DNA from: Chryseobacterium carnipullorum
Lineage (GTDB): Bacteria > Bacteroidota > Bacteroidia > Flavobacteriales > Weeksellaceae
Reading direction: 5' to 3'
Assembly: GCF_900142785.1 (NCBI RefSeq)
Contig: NZ_FRCD01000017.1
Coordinates: forward strand, 62,001-126,000
Length of the DNA stretch: 64,000 nucleotides
A program made the position numbers and the translations under genes. Shown here in pieces: positions 54,521-64,000 of this stretch; the first letter of the stretch is position 1; each line of letters starts with the position of its first letter. A model generated the notes under the pieces. It saw only the letters and a list, made by a program, of their open reading frames with translations, had not been told where the DNA came from and ran no database searches.

Positions 54521-55417
54521 CTATAAGTGTGTTTCAATATCGTTATACCCCTCATATTCTATTTGAAAGGTAGTGTGAGTAATTTTAAAATTAGTCGTTG
54601 TTTTATCTACTAATATTTGCAAGAGTTCATTACGATTTTTGTTATCATCTGCAATCACGTGAGCACTCATGGCATTAACACCTGATGTCAGTGACCATAC
54701 ATGTAAATCGTGGAGTTTCTTAATTCCGGGAAGTTCTTCCAGTGACGCTCGAAGCTTGCTGATATCTACATCTTTCGGCGTACCTTCCAGCAAAACATTT
54801 ACCGCTTCCATAAGCAACTTTAAGGTTCTGGGAATGATCAATAGACCTATTGCCGCAGAAATGATCGGATCTGCATAATACCATTGTGTTGTCAGCATAA
54901 TAACGCCCGCAATCATCACTCCTACCGATGTCAGCATATCCGATAGAACCTCAAAATAAGCCCCTTTCATGTTAAGGCTTTCATTGGAATCCTTTCTGAT
55001 AATAAGAATACCGATGATATTGACCACAAGACCAATTCCTGCAACGATCATCATAGAGCCACTTTGTACTTCAGGTGGATTTTTAAATCTCTGAAACGCC
55101 TCATATAAAACAAATAATGAAATACCCAAAAGTACAACAGCATTAATCACAGCAGCTAAAATTTCTGTGCGATAGTACCCAAATGTCTTTTCAGGACTGG
55201 CCTTTCTCTCACCAATTTTGATGGCAATAAATGCTAAGAGTAAACCGACAACATCCGTCAGCATGTGAGCAGCATCTGCAAGCAACGCAAGACTTTTTGT
55301 TGCAATTCCTCCAATCACTTCAGCTATCAGATAGGTCCCGCTAAGTGCCAAGACAATTAGTAAATTTTTCTTATGCCTGCTTGATGATGATACAGTCTGT
55401 TTATTTATGTCACTCAT
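54521..55417 (-). CDS. czcD: CDF-family Zn/Cd/Co exporter (CzcD-like)
   Basis: A 298-residue cation diffusion facilitator with six membrane segments and the metal site DAAHMLTDVVGL (H and D in TM2), SDMLTSVGV in TM5, and a cytoplasmic domain with HDLHVWSLTSGVNAMSAHV. It exchanges Zn or Cd for protons and exports them to the periplasm, feeding the CzcCBA-like pump. It is 26 bases upstream of the bestrophin-like gene's stop region. Confidence 0.9.
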   Translation of the reverse strand: MSDINKQTVSSSSRHKKNLLIVLALSGTYLIAEVIGGIATKSLALLADAAHMLTDVVGLLLAFIAIKIGERKASPEKTFGYYRTEILAAVINAVVLLGISLFVLYEAFQRFKNPPEVQSGSMMIVAGIGLVVNIIGILIIRKDSNESLNMKGAYFEVLSDMLTSVGVMIAGVIMLTTQWYYADPIISAAIGLLIIPRTLKLLMEAVNVLLEGTPKDVDISKLRASLEELPGIKKLHDLHVWSLTSGVNAMSAHVIADDNKNRNELLQILVDKTTTNFKITHTTFQIEYEGYNDIETHL

Positions 55418-55443
55418 AATTTTAAGTATTTATTAGATTGATT

Positions 55444-56322
55444 CTACATTTCAAAGTAAGTAGTATTTTCTTTTTTAACAGGAACATCTTTTTCTTTGAT
55501 CATCTGGAGAATATTGATTTCTATGGTCTGTGCAATAGAAGTCATTGGCGTATCTACAGGAGTATTCTCGAAAGGATCTTGCATGATGATCGCCGTCTTT
55601 TCTATAGAGATAAATATCAGTGGAATAATGATCGTTGTAATGATTTCCAAAGTGAGCTGGGAATCCTCTAATCCGAATGGGAGTATAAAAGCAAAAACAT
55701 AGATAAGAGTATGTATTAAAATACTGTAAGCACGTGGAAACACCGTATTTTTCAATCGTTCACATTTTCCCATACTGTCACAAAGCCTCATGAGTACTTC
55801 ATTGAGCTGAACCTCCTTAAAATCTGAAATCAAACCTTTTTCAACTATTCCCCTGATCTGAAATGAATGTTCATCCAAAATTGCATTGGGTATATTGATG
55901 GCATCGATTTTATGCGTACGCAAATACTCACTTACTTTATTGGAAAAAGGCTGTTTTCTTAATGCTTCGCCTAACGCATACACCCAGACGATTTGTCTTT
56001 CTGCAAATATTTTTTTGTCCACACTATTCTGAGGAATGAACTGATTAATTAATCGAATAAGAGATCTGGAATCATTAACGATGGCTCCCCAAACGATCCT
56101 CGCTTCCCACCACCTCTCGTATGACTGCGCCGTCCTAAATGCAAGAAGCAATGATACTGCAGTTCCTAGAATTGCGGGAATGCTTAAAGGGATTGTTATT
56201 TTTGTGAAAATTGGATGCAGATCTAACAAACCTGTCCCTACAGCAAGTATAACAATCAGTAATATTTGACTTTTAATTTGATCAATAAAATACCAGATTG
56301 AAATTTTCTTGTTTAATAACAT
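55444..56322 (-). CDS. Bestrophin-like anion channel family protein
   Basis: From the ATG at 56322 (MLLNKKISIWYFIDQIKSQI) the protein has four membrane segments and the family signature LLAFRTAQSYERWWEAR then IVWGAIVNDSRSLIR. Bacterial bestrophins form pentameric anion or small-ion channels. It sits between the RND adaptor and the CDF exporter genes. A role in balancing charge during metal export is only inferred. Confidence 0.85.
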   Translation of the reverse strand: MLLNKKISIWYFIDQIKSQILLIVILAVGTGLLDLHPIFTKITIPLSIPAILGTAVSLLLAFRTAQSYERWWEARIVWGAIVNDSRSLIRLINQFIPQNSVDKKIFAERQIVWVYALGEALRKQPFSNKVSEYLRTHKIDAINIPNAILDEHSFQIRGIVEKGLISDFKEVQLNEVLMRLCDSMGKCERLKNTVFPRAYSILIHTLIYVFAFILPFGLEDSQLTLEIITTIIIPLIFISIEKTAIIMQDPFENTPVDTPMTSIAQTIEINILQMIKEKDVPVKKENTTYFEM

Positions 56323-56450
56323 AACTTTTATTTTATAGATTAGAGATAACATTATGCTACAAAGTATTTGAATGAATCAATTTGATTTGCAGCATAATAA
56401 TATCCTTTATGACAACTGAAATTTTATATAAGGGCTTCAGTTTTTAAAAT

Positions 56451-57728
56451 CTAATCTTCATGTCCTCCGGCATTAGATAATTTAGCATTGACGAAGAATG
56501 CTCCTTTTACAACAATATTTGTATCAGATGCAATTGTAGTCACTGGCGTGATAGCAGTATACCCCAAATCTGATGAGCCTTTCACTATTTCTATTTTTTC
56601 AAAATTTAATGTCTTACCCTGATCTTTAGTATGTCCCCCTGCTTCTTTTGTACCTGCTTCTTTCTCACCCGCTTCTTTCTCCTCAGCATGTTCTTCAGGT
56701 TTCTTAGAAGTCTGTATAAAGACATAGAATTTACCGTCAGCTTCTACGATCGCTTCATCAGGAACAGCAGCGGTGCTCGAGTTTCCAAGGCTTACCATTC
56801 CGGTAACATTCATTCCATCAATCAGCCCTACTTTATTTCCTGTAACATTGGCATGTACAGAGATTGTTTTACTCTCATTTTCGAATGACGAGCCGATACT
56901 AAACACAGTAGCGTTGTACAATGTTTGCGGATTATTGGTCAATTTAAACTGTACTGTTTGACCTACTTTCATTTTAGGTAGATCCTTTTCAAAAACCTGA
57001 AGATCTAAATGGATAGAGCTATTATCAATAATATCTAGAACCGGTGATGCAACATCAACATAACTTCCAATCTGCGCATTGATACGGCTTACAGTTCCGC
57101 TGATCGGAGAGGTAATAACCAATCCTGATCTTAGATTCCCATTGCTCACTTTTCCCGGGCTTATTCCCATTAGCTGGAGTTGTCTCTGCAATGATGATCT
57201 CTGGGTTCTTAAACTTTTTAATTCAGCATCAGAGCTTTGCAGATTCTTTTTTGCTCCTGCATCATTATCAAATAATTCACGTTGTCTTTTATATTCCTGC
57301 TCAGCAAATGAAATTCTGCTGTTTACTGTCAGATATTGCTCCTGAAGCTGAATATACTCGGGATTATTAATTGATGCAATTACCTGACCTTGTCTGACAT
57401 AATCTCCTATCTGTACATTTAATGTTTTGATCACTCCGCCGTACAAAGAAGTAACCGTGGCTTTTCTGTTATTTGGAACACTCAATACGCCATTAGCTTT
57501 GATTATGGAAGCCAGATCTTTCGTCTCAATTTTGCCTAATGAGATCCCTACAGCTTTCATCTGTTCTTCTGTTAACGTCGCAATCGTCTGGGGAGCTTCT
57601 TCATGAGTTTCTTCTGCCTGTTCTGTTTTTGCTTTTACTTCCGTTTCTTCAGTTGCTTCTTTTTTTCCACAGCTTAATGCTAAAAAAGAAATTAACACCG
57701 CAGATACTACATTATATTTAATTTTCAT
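56451..57728 (-). CDS. czcB: RND efflux periplasmic adaptor (CzcB/CusB-like)
   Basis: A 425-residue membrane-fusion lipoprotein: lipobox VSAVLISFLALSC, a Glu-rich linker, the biotinyl/lipoyl half-motifs VTSLYGGVIKTLNVQIGDYV and VITSPISGTVSRINAQIGS, the coiled hairpin between them, and a beta barrel with GMNVTGMVSLGNSS. A Glu/Lys/His-rich insert (EEHAEEKEAGEKEAGTKEA) near 355-380 is unusual and may bind metal. It ends one base before the CzcA gene's stop region and forms a tripartite pump with the CzcA-OMF fusion. Confidence 0.9.
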   Translation of the reverse strand: MKIKYNVVSAVLISFLALSCGKKEATEETEVKAKTEQAEETHEEAPQTIATLTEEQMKAVGISLGKIETKDLASIIKANGVLSVPNNRKATVTSLYGGVIKTLNVQIGDYVRQGQVIASINNPEYIQLQEQYLTVNSRISFAEQEYKRQRELFDNDAGAKKNLQSSDAELKSLRTQRSSLQRQLQLMGISPGKVSNGNLRSGLVITSPISGTVSRINAQIGSYVDVASPVLDIIDNSSIHLDLQVFEKDLPKMKVGQTVQFKLTNNPQTLYNATVFSIGSSFENESKTISVHANVTGNKVGLIDGMNVTGMVSLGNSSTAAVPDEAIVEADGKFYVFIQTSKKPEEHAEEKEAGEKEAGTKEAGGHTKDQGKTLNFEKIEIVKGSSDLGYTAITPVTTIASDTNIVVKGAFFVNAKLSNAGGHED

Positions 57729-57729
57729 T

Positions 57730-60700
57730 TTACTTGTTTATGATTGAATTAATGGTAATGACAGATTGATTAACCTGTTGAATGGATTCCAAATATTTTA
57801 ATTGAATATTTGTGGAAGTCTGGAGCGCAAAAAGATATTCTACATAGGATATTTCTCCTGTTTTATATCCTAATTGTCCGGCTTTAGCTATTTTCTCAGC
57901 ATTCGGTATTGCCTGATTAATATAATAGCTGTACTGGTCTACATCCTGCTGATATTGATTCAAAGCATTTTGCAATTGCGCTTCCAGCTGTTTTTGCTGC
58001 AATTTTGCATTAGATTCCGCTACTTGCTTTTGGAACTCCCAAGACTGGATTCTCGCTTTTGTAGCACCGAAAGTCAGGGGAATGGTAACGCCAATAGTTG
58101 CCGCATGAAATCTATTTCCCGCATTAAAATTTTTATCCATACCATTGATCGTCTGGGTACCGATCAAGGACTGATTGGTGTAACCGATACTGAAATCAGG
58201 CAGACCAATAGACCTTTCAACGCTTTTATTTTTTTCCGCTATAACCATCTCCTGGTAGTAAGACCTTACAGTCGGATGATTTGCTATTGCCGTGCTATCA
58301 AGTACATAATTAGCTTTAAGGGGTTCATAGTTTGTGTTATAAGGAATCGCAATATCCCCTGAAGTATTCAATAATGCTTTTAAGTTTTTGTATGCATTAT
58401 TCAAATAAACTTCATTTTGCTTTAATAGTAAATTGATCTCACCTTTTTGAGTTTCTGCAGTATTGATTTCAATTTTTTTAATATCTCCCGATTTAAATCT
58501 GACAGTAGCAATTCGTATAAAATCCTGATATAAACTATCCAGATTTTTTAATTTTGACTGGTTAAACTGCAGATATTCGATCTGATAATAATACGTCCGC
58601 ACTTGTCTTGCAAGTTCGTTGATTGAAATCTCTTTATTAATCTGCTTTCCTTTGATCTGTTCAGCAATAAGTTCTTTTCTCGCTTTGAACAACGTCGGAA
58701 AGGGAATACTTTGAGATATAGAAAATGACTGATCGAACTTTTTACTGTTATATTGTCCTAATTGAGCATCTACACTCATTTTTGGAAGTTCTTTAGCAGT
58801 AGGCTTCAGTGCCTCTGTAACTTTAATATCTAAATCTCTCGACCGTATTAAATTATTATTACTTAATGCGATGCTCGTTGCTTCAGCAACAGATAAAGGC
58901 GTACCCTGTTGTGCTTTAAAGGTCTGTCCGATGAATAAGAATCCTAAAATAAAAACAGCAGTCAGTGGTTTATTACCTGAAAAGTTTTTTTTGATCTTTA
59001 GTTTAGTACTGAAAATAATGTATAACATAGGTAAAACGAAAAGTGTCAAGAATGTTGCTGTAACTAGTCCGCCGATTACGACGGTTGCCAAAGGTTTCTG
59101 AACTTCAGCACCGGCACCTGTTGAAATTGCCATAGGTAAAAATCCTAATGACGCGACTGTAGCAGTCATCAAAACGGGTCTTAGACGAGTTTTGGTCCCT
59201 TCCATCACACGTTTTAAAATATTGGTTTCACCATCTTTCTCTAACTGGTTAAAGGTTCCGATCAACACAATACCATTAAGTACTGCTACTCCAAATAATG
59301 CAATAAAGCCAATTCCCGCACTAATACTAAAAGGCATTCCACGGAGCATTAACGCAAATATACCTCCGATCGTACTCATTGGGATTGCAGTAAAAATTAA
59401 TGTTGCCTGTTTTAGTGATCCAAAAGTGAAATACAACAGCATAAAGATTAGAAATAAGGATACAGGAACAGCAATGGTCAGTCGTTTACTAGCAGCTTTA
59501 AGATTCTCAAACTGTCCTCCATACGTAAAATAATATCCCGATGGTAATTTAACATTATCCAACTTTTTCTGGATTTCTTCTACTACACTTTCTACATCTC
59601 GGCCTTTTACATTAAAACCAATAACGATCCTCCTTTTTCCGGCTTCACGACTGATTTGTGCCGGACCCAATTTATAACTGATATTGGACACTTGTGAAAG
59701 CGGGATCTGTGCTCCTGTGTTAGTAGATACCATCAAATTGTTGACATCATCAATACTTGTTCTATGCAAACTATCCAGACGAACTACCAAATCAAACCTT
59801 CTTTCATTCTCAAATACCTGACCTGCGGCCTGACCTGCAAAAGCCGTACTTACCGCAGTGTTCACGTCCTCAATATTCAGTCCGTAATTTGCCATTCTTG
59901 TACGATCATATTCGACATTGATTTGTGGAAGACCACTGACACGTTCGATCTGCGGAGCACTCGCACCATTTACAGACTGGATAACCTTGGAGGTTTTCTC
60001 AGCATATATTGCTAAAGAATCCAAATTTTCACCAAAAATTTTAACTGCTACATCTTGTCTGATCCCTGTCATCAATTCATTGAAACGCATCTGGATAGGT
60101 TGATTTTTTTCAAAAAATACACCCGGAATGGCTTCGAGTTTTTCAGAGATCTCATCCGCTAATTCATCATATGACTTTTTTGTTTTCCATTCACTTTGAG
60201 GTTTTAAGATCACCATCATATCAGTAGCTTCAGGAGGCATCGGATCAGTAGGCACTTCAGCAGATCCTGTCTTTCCTACAACCATTTTAACTTCGTCAAA
60301 TTGTTTGATCAATCTTGATGCCTGCATGGAGGTTTCGATACTCTGACTTAATGAACTTCCCTGTGGAAGAATACAGTGAAAAGCAAAATCACCTTCCTGG
60401 AGCTGAGGGATAAACTCACCTCCCATCCTTCCGAAGAAAAATACAGCTACAGCAAAAATAGCAACGGTAACACCAACCAACCAGTATTTGATCCTCAGCG
60501 CTTTTTCCAATAAAGGCGTGTAGGCTCTTTGGATCTTATTCATCATTTTGTCTGAGAAGTTTTCTTTATGAGAAATTTTCTTAGATAAAAACAACGCACT
60601 CATCATAGGTATATAGGTTACAGATAGAATAGTTGCACCTATAATGGCAAAACCAACTGTCTTAGCCATGGGGGTAAACATCTTGCCTTCAACACCTATT

Positions 60701-62097
60701 AAAGTTAAAATAGGTATGTACACAATTAAAATGATGATCTGCCCAAATATTGCACTGTTCATCATTTTGGATGCAGCAGACCCTACTTCTTCATCCATCT
60801 GCGCCTGGGTAAGCTCTTTTCTATTTTTTTTATGCTGTAGGACATGCAACGTAGCCTCAACAATAATTACCGCGCCGTCAACGATTAATCCAAAATCGAT
60901 CGCCCCGAGGCTCATTAGGTTGGCACTCACTCCGAAAACATTCATCATTCCCAAAGCAAAGAGTAATGATAATGGAATGGCCGAGGCTACAATTAGTCCA
61001 GCCCTCAAGTTTCCTAAAAATAAAACCAACACGAAAATAACGATCAAGGCTCCTTCAATAAGATTTTTCTCGACCGTGTCAATAGCTCTCCCAACAAGAT
61101 CTGTTCTGTCTAAATAAGGCTCTATAACTATATCATTAGGTAAAGACTTTTGGATGACCGGTATTTTTTCTTTGATGCTCTGCACCACCTGATTGCTATT
61201 TGCTCCTTTCAGCATCATGACTACTCCACCAACGGCATCTACCTGACCATTAAATGTCATGGCACCATATCTTACAGCACTTCCCAAGCGAACTTCAGCA
61301 ACATCTTTAACAAAAATAGGAACACTTCCAGTATCATTCTTAACAACTACATTACCAACATCTTCAAGAGAAGTTACGAGACCGATCCCGCGAATAAAAT
61401 AAGCATTTGGTTTTTTGTCAATGTAGGCTCCCCCTGTATTTTGGTTATTTTTTTCAAGAGCTGCAAAAATATCAGAAATACTGACTCCCATCGCTCGTAG
61501 ACGATCAGGGTTAACAGCAACTTCATATTGTTTAAGCTGTCCTCCGAAGCTGTTGATCTCGGCAACACCAGGAGTACCGTTAAGTTGTCTTCGTACGATC
61601 CAGTCCTGCATCGTACGAAGTTCTTTAGAATCGTATTTTTTCTCACTTCCTTTTTTTGGATGGAGAATGTATTGATATACTTCCCCAAGACCCGTACTTA
61701 CCGGGGCTAACTCTGGCGTACCAATTCCTTGTGGAATTTCTTCAGACGCTTGTTTCAGCTTTTCACTGATCAACTGACGGGCAAAATAAACGTCTACCTC
61801 TTCTTTAAATACAACAGTGATTACAGACAAACCAAATCGTGATATACTTCTGGTCTCCTCAATATCAGGAACATTAGCAATACTCTGCTCTATAGGGAAA
61901 GTAACCAACTGTTCAACTTCCTGGCCGGCCAGTGTAGGACATACCGTAATTATTTGAACCTGATTGTTGGTGATGTCTGGCGTGGCATCGATTGGAAGTT
62001 TTGTTGCACTCCAAACTCCCCAAATTATCAACAACAAGGTCATGATACCAATGACAATCTTGTTCTTGATGCTAAATCTTATGATTTTATCTAACAT
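57730..62097 (-). CDS. czcA: CzcA-type heavy-metal RND pump fused to a CzcC/TolC-like outer-membrane factor
   Basis: From the ATG at 62097 the protein is 1455 residues. The first ~1040 are an HME-type RND transporter (LPIDATPDITNNQVQI, VDGAVIIVEATLH, PMPPEATDMMVILKP, GGQFENLKAASKRL). The TM4 motif AIDFGLIVDGAVIIVE carries the D...D...E set of Zn/Co/Cd pumps rather than the Cus pattern. After GNKPLTAVFILGFLFIGQTF (an internal signal-like segment) the last ~390 residues are an outer-membrane factor (LSVAEATSIALSNNNLI, coiled repeats to the end). So the inner pump and outer channel are one polypeptide, with the adaptor separate. This fusion is known in Bacteroidota. Confidence 0.92.
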   Translation of the reverse strand: MLDKIIRFSIKNKIVIGIMTLLLIIWGVWSATKLPIDATPDITNNQVQIITVCPTLAGQEVEQLVTFPIEQSIANVPDIEETRSISRFGLSVITVVFKEEVDVYFARQLISEKLKQASEEIPQGIGTPELAPVSTGLGEVYQYILHPKKGSEKKYDSKELRTMQDWIVRRQLNGTPGVAEINSFGGQLKQYEVAVNPDRLRAMGVSISDIFAALEKNNQNTGGAYIDKKPNAYFIRGIGLVTSLEDVGNVVVKNDTGSVPIFVKDVAEVRLGSAVRYGAMTFNGQVDAVGGVVMMLKGANSNQVVQSIKEKIPVIQKSLPNDIVIEPYLDRTDLVGRAIDTVEKNLIEGALIVIFVLVLFLGNLRAGLIVASAIPLSLLFALGMMNVFGVSANLMSLGAIDFGLIVDGAVIIVEATLHVLQHKKNRKELTQAQMDEEVGSAASKMMNSAIFGQIIILIVYIPILTLIGVEGKMFTPMAKTVGFAIIGATILSVTYIPMMSALFLSKKISHKENFSDKMMNKIQRAYTPLLEKALRIKYWLVGVTVAIFAVAVFFFGRMGGEFIPQLQEGDFAFHCILPQGSSLSQSIETSMQASRLIKQFDEVKMVVGKTGSAEVPTDPMPPEATDMMVILKPQSEWKTKKSYDELADEISEKLEAIPGVFFEKNQPIQMRFNELMTGIRQDVAVKIFGENLDSLAIYAEKTSKVIQSVNGASAPQIERVSGLPQINVEYDRTRMANYGLNIEDVNTAVSTAFAGQAAGQVFENERRFDLVVRLDSLHRTSIDDVNNLMVSTNTGAQIPLSQVSNISYKLGPAQISREAGKRRIVIGFNVKGRDVESVVEEIQKKLDNVKLPSGYYFTYGGQFENLKAASKRLTIAVPVSLFLIFMLLYFTFGSLKQATLIFTAIPMSTIGGIFALMLRGMPFSISAGIGFIALFGVAVLNGIVLIGTFNQLEKDGETNILKRVMEGTKTRLRPVLMTATVASLGFLPMAISTGAGAEVQKPLATVVIGGLVTATFLTLFVLPMLYIIFSTKLKIKKNFSGNKPLTAVFILGFLFIGQTFKAQQGTPLSVAEATSIALSNNNLIRSRDLDIKVTEALKPTAKELPKMSVDAQLGQYNSKKFDQSFSISQSIPFPTLFKARKELIAEQIKGKQINKEISINELARQVRTYYYQIEYLQFNQSKLKNLDSLYQDFIRIATVRFKSGDIKKIEINTAETQKGEINLLLKQNEVYLNNAYKNLKALLNTSGDIAIPYNTNYEPLKANYVLDSTAIANHPTVRSYYQEMVIAEKNKSVERSIGLPDFSIGYTNQSLIGTQTINGMDKNFNAGNRFHAATIGVTIPLTFGATKARIQSWEFQKQVAESNAKLQQKQLEAQLQNALNQYQQDVDQYSYYINQAIPNAEKIAKAGQLGYKTGEISYVEYLFALQTSTNIQLKYLESIQQVNQSVITINSIINK

Positions 62098-62183
62098 TAG
62101 AATATAATTTTTATTGAATGTCACTAATTTTCGAAACAACTATTTGTTCTAAAATCGAGTGACAAAAATGAATAGGAATGTAA

Positions 62184-62198
62184 TGCAATACTATTGCA
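62184..62198. promoter_or_regulatory. 15-bp palindrome upstream of the CzcA-like gene
   Basis: TGCAATA-C-TATTGCA is perfect and lies 87-101 bases upstream of the czcA start and within the gap after the DUF6660-like gene. It is a plausible operator for a metal-responsive repressor, but no such regulator gene is in the window. Confidence 0.4.
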
Positions 62199-62252
62199 AT
62201 GTTTCCATAACAGTTTGGACGAAAGACAATTCTTCCGTCTGATCAATAAAAA

Positions 62253-62582
62253 TTATATTTTAGGGGGTTGCCATATTTGGTCATACACCAAATATGCAAA
62301 GTCATTCTTTTTGAAAAGTATCTTTTTAGAAAAGTATTCTTTAATCTGTTTACGATATTCTATAACAGGCTTAATTTTAATGGAAGTAACACTGATTCTG
62401 CAGCAGTTACAGTAGCAAAAGGGCGAACATGAATCTGTTTTTGAATGAGCATCATTTTGCTCAGATTTTATAAAGGAATACGATATATTTTCAGTTTTTG
62501 ATTGCGCTTTTGCAACATCCATGCATGGCATTAATGATAGTGCCATGAAGTAGACTGTAAAAAGCAATCTTAGAAAATTCAT
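62253..62582 (-). CDS. DUF6660-like small secreted Cys-rich protein (109 aa)
   Basis: A signal peptide (RLLFTVYFMALSLMPCMDVA) is followed by a short polar part and a Cys cluster (DSCSPFCYCNCCRIS) suited to metal binding. It ends YDQIWQPPKI, the same tail as the Cys-rich protein at 48136-48528. It leads the CzcA-CzcB transcript and may sense or scavenge metal outside the inner membrane. A TAATTTTG box lies ~90 bases upstream on the - strand, without a clear -33 element. Confidence 0.65.
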   Translation of the reverse strand: MNFLRLLFTVYFMALSLMPCMDVAKAQSKTENISYSFIKSEQNDAHSKTDSCSPFCYCNCCRISVTSIKIKPVIEYRKQIKEYFSKKILFKKNDFAYLVYDQIWQPPKI

Positions 62583-62993
62583 AAGACAAAGGTAAATATT
62601 TTACTTTAACAAAAAAATTAATAACGAACAATATAAGATAGAATTTTAGTTAAAAAATTATAAAAATCAAAATTATTATAGTTAATCATACTTTGGAGTA
62701 AATTTAAAACAATTCAATAGTTTAACAAATTTATTAAACAGAAATATTAAAGTTAATATTGTAGAATATTGCGCTACGGGTTTCTAATATAAATTTGATA
62801 GTATTTGTAAATATGTAATATTGAAACATAAACAACTCTTAAAAATCTTTTTCATTTTAACAGTTGTCAGCTACAATTTTTTAATTCTAAAATTCGTTAT
62901 ATCTGGTGCTAAATACTTCGATATTTCTTCGGTTATGGATAGAAAAACAACAAATATAAAAAACAAATCATTTTTCAAAATATCATTTTATAA
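62583..62993. other. AT-rich region between the metal island and the integrase
   Basis: No gene, tRNA or clear attachment-site repeat is visible. It contains only the possible promoter (TAATTTTG on the - strand, complement of 62668-62675) for the DUF6660-like gene. Confidence 0.5.
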
Positions 62994-64000
62994 CTAAAAA
63001 TTACCTAACAGCTGCTGATTTTTTTTATTAAAAAATTTCTGTTTCAATGCCATCATATCCTCACTAACTTTTTCATCAAGTATTTTAGCATAATGCTGGG
63101 TCGTTTTAATGCTCTTGTGACCAAGCATTTTACTAACACTTTCGATGGAAACCCCATTAGATAAGGTAACAGTTGTTGCAAAGGTATGCCGTGCAATATG
63201 ATAGGTCAATTCTTTATTAATCCCGCACAAGTCTGCAATCTCTTTAAGATAGGCATTCATTTTTTGATTACTAAGAATAGGCAGCAGCTTTCCATTATTA
63301 ATACATACTGGATGATTTTTGTATTTTTCAATAATTTTCTCTGTTTGAGAAAGAATGGGAATATTAGAAGTAGTTTTAGTTTTCTGACGTTTGGTATAGA
63401 TCCATTGAGAGCCATCAAGTCCTAAATTGATATTTTGATAGGTTAGTTTTTGAGTATCAATGTACGCCAATCCTGTGAAACAGCTGAACAGAAAAATATC
63501 TCTTACCAAAGACAATCTCTCATTTTTAAAATCTTTGGCAAAAAGCACTTCTATTTCCTTTTCATTAAGGAACATTCTTGTCACTTCATTAAACTTAGAA
63601 TGATAGTTCATAAAAGGGTCTCTTTCCATCCATCCATTTGCAAGACAGATACGAATGATCTTACCGAAGTTCTTGATATATTTTACTGCGGAATTATTGT
63701 TACACGATCTTTCGGTTCTTAAAAAAAATTCGAAATCGTTTAGAAATGCATAATCGATCTTTTTAATTTCAATGTCGGTAACACTGTATTTCCATTTCAA
63801 GAAATCTTTGGTATGTTTCAGACAGGTCTTATAGCGGGTTAATGTTCCTTGTGCAAATTCTTTGTCTATAAGTTGCTCCATTCGATCATTATGATCCTGA
63901 AAAACGGGAATGAGTGTTCTGGTCAATCTACCTCTACCCACTAACTTATTTTTAAGAGCCTCAGAAGTTACTGTTTCCTTATCTCTGATCAATTCGTGAT
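62994..64000 (-). CDS. Tyrosine recombinase/integrase, 5' end beyond the window
   Basis: The frame is open to the window edge, so the N-terminal arm-binding domain is cut off. A SAM-like core-binding domain is present (TLTRYKTCLKHTKDFLKWKY). The catalytic part shows HIARHTFATTVT (HxxR), LGHKSIKTTQHYAKI (H and the Tyr nucleophile) and the Lys region IYTKRQKTKTT. The first conserved Arg is replaced in FTGLAYIDTQKL, as in CTnDOT-type integrases, which also lack it. This enzyme would integrate and excise the element. It is transcribed toward the metal island. Confidence 0.9.
   Translation of the reverse strand, partial: HELIRDKETVTSEALKNKLVGRGRLTRTLIPVFQDHNDRMEQLIDKEFAQGTLTRYKTCLKHTKDFLKWKYSVTDIEIKKIDYAFLNDFEFFLRTERSCNNNSAVKYIKNFGKIIRICLANGWMERDPFMNYHSKFNEVTRMFLNEKEIEVLFAKDFKNERLSLVRDIFLFSCFTGLAYIDTQKLTYQNINLGLDGSQWIYTKRQKTKTTSNIPILSQTEKIIEKYKNHPVCINNGKLLPILSNQKMNAYLKEIADLCGINKELTYHIARHTFATTVTLSNGVSIESVSKMLGHKSIKTTQHYAKILDEKVSEDMMALKQKFFNKKNQQLLGNF

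Noticed and set aside
62583..62993. tRNA attachment site next to the integrase
   Set aside because: I looked for a tRNA or a direct repeat and saw none; the attachment site is probably on the other side of the integrase, outside the window.

Overview
The window looks like accessory DNA from a low-GC Bacteroidota, most likely a flavobacterium of the Chryseobacterium/Elizabethkingia type. The evidence is a CTnDOT-style conjugation set (TraA, E, F, G), a MobA/MobB-type relaxase pair, RteC, a SusC/SusD pair, TPR-AraC regulators, PRTRC-type ThiF, and CzcA proteins fused to an outer-membrane factor. It reads as a composite mobile element carrying both plasmid functions (iteron origin, Rep, SSB, primase-like protein) and ICE functions (RteC, tyrosine integrase at the right edge). 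No tRNA, rRNA, CRISPR or complete insertion sequence was seen.

Layout. 1-12.8 kb is a very AT-rich defence island: a Ski2-like helicase of Hachiman HamB type on the + strand, then on the - strand a tight three-gene operon (membrane protein, unknown 647-residue protein, 1945-residue Cap4-like nuclease/STAND NTPase) and an AbiU2-like HEPN gene. 12.8-20.9 kb is the conjugation block on the - strand, running mobA, mobB, traA, traD-like, traE, traF, traG and two small tra genes. traG is split by one base in an 11-base homopolymer and carries an inserted J domain. The tra genes normally found after traI are absent and the defence genes stand in their place. 20.9-28 kb holds a lipoprotein, two paralogous secreted proteins, a repeat-rich non-coding kilobase (candidate oriT/regulatory DNA) and a two-gene methylase/nuclease module.

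28-35.1 kb is the replication block: a PRTRC ThiF remnant and a second, more decayed ThiF scrap, SSB, a Toprim protein, an origin with seven 17-bp iterons and a DnaA box, Rep, and a run of small helix-turn-helix genes. RteC follows at 35.1-36.0 kb. At about 37.5 kb a truncated AraC-type regulator is joined to a truncated susD, next to an intact susC. 41.1-43.2 kb is mostly non-coding, with a nested hairpin element, an XRE-like gene and a HEPN gene fragment.

43.2-62.6 kb is a heavy-metal island, entirely on the - strand: multicopper oxidase, haem-binding protein, DUF3347 and DUF305 proteins, small Cys-rich secreted proteins, PAP2 phosphatase, Zn/Cd P-type ATPase, MgtC-like protein, LTA-synthase-like sulfatase, CDF exporter, bestrophin-like channel, CzcB-like adaptor and a CzcA-OMF fusion. 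Together these would oxidise or sequester copper and export Zn/Cd/Co across both membranes. The integrase at the right edge is incomplete only because the window ends there.
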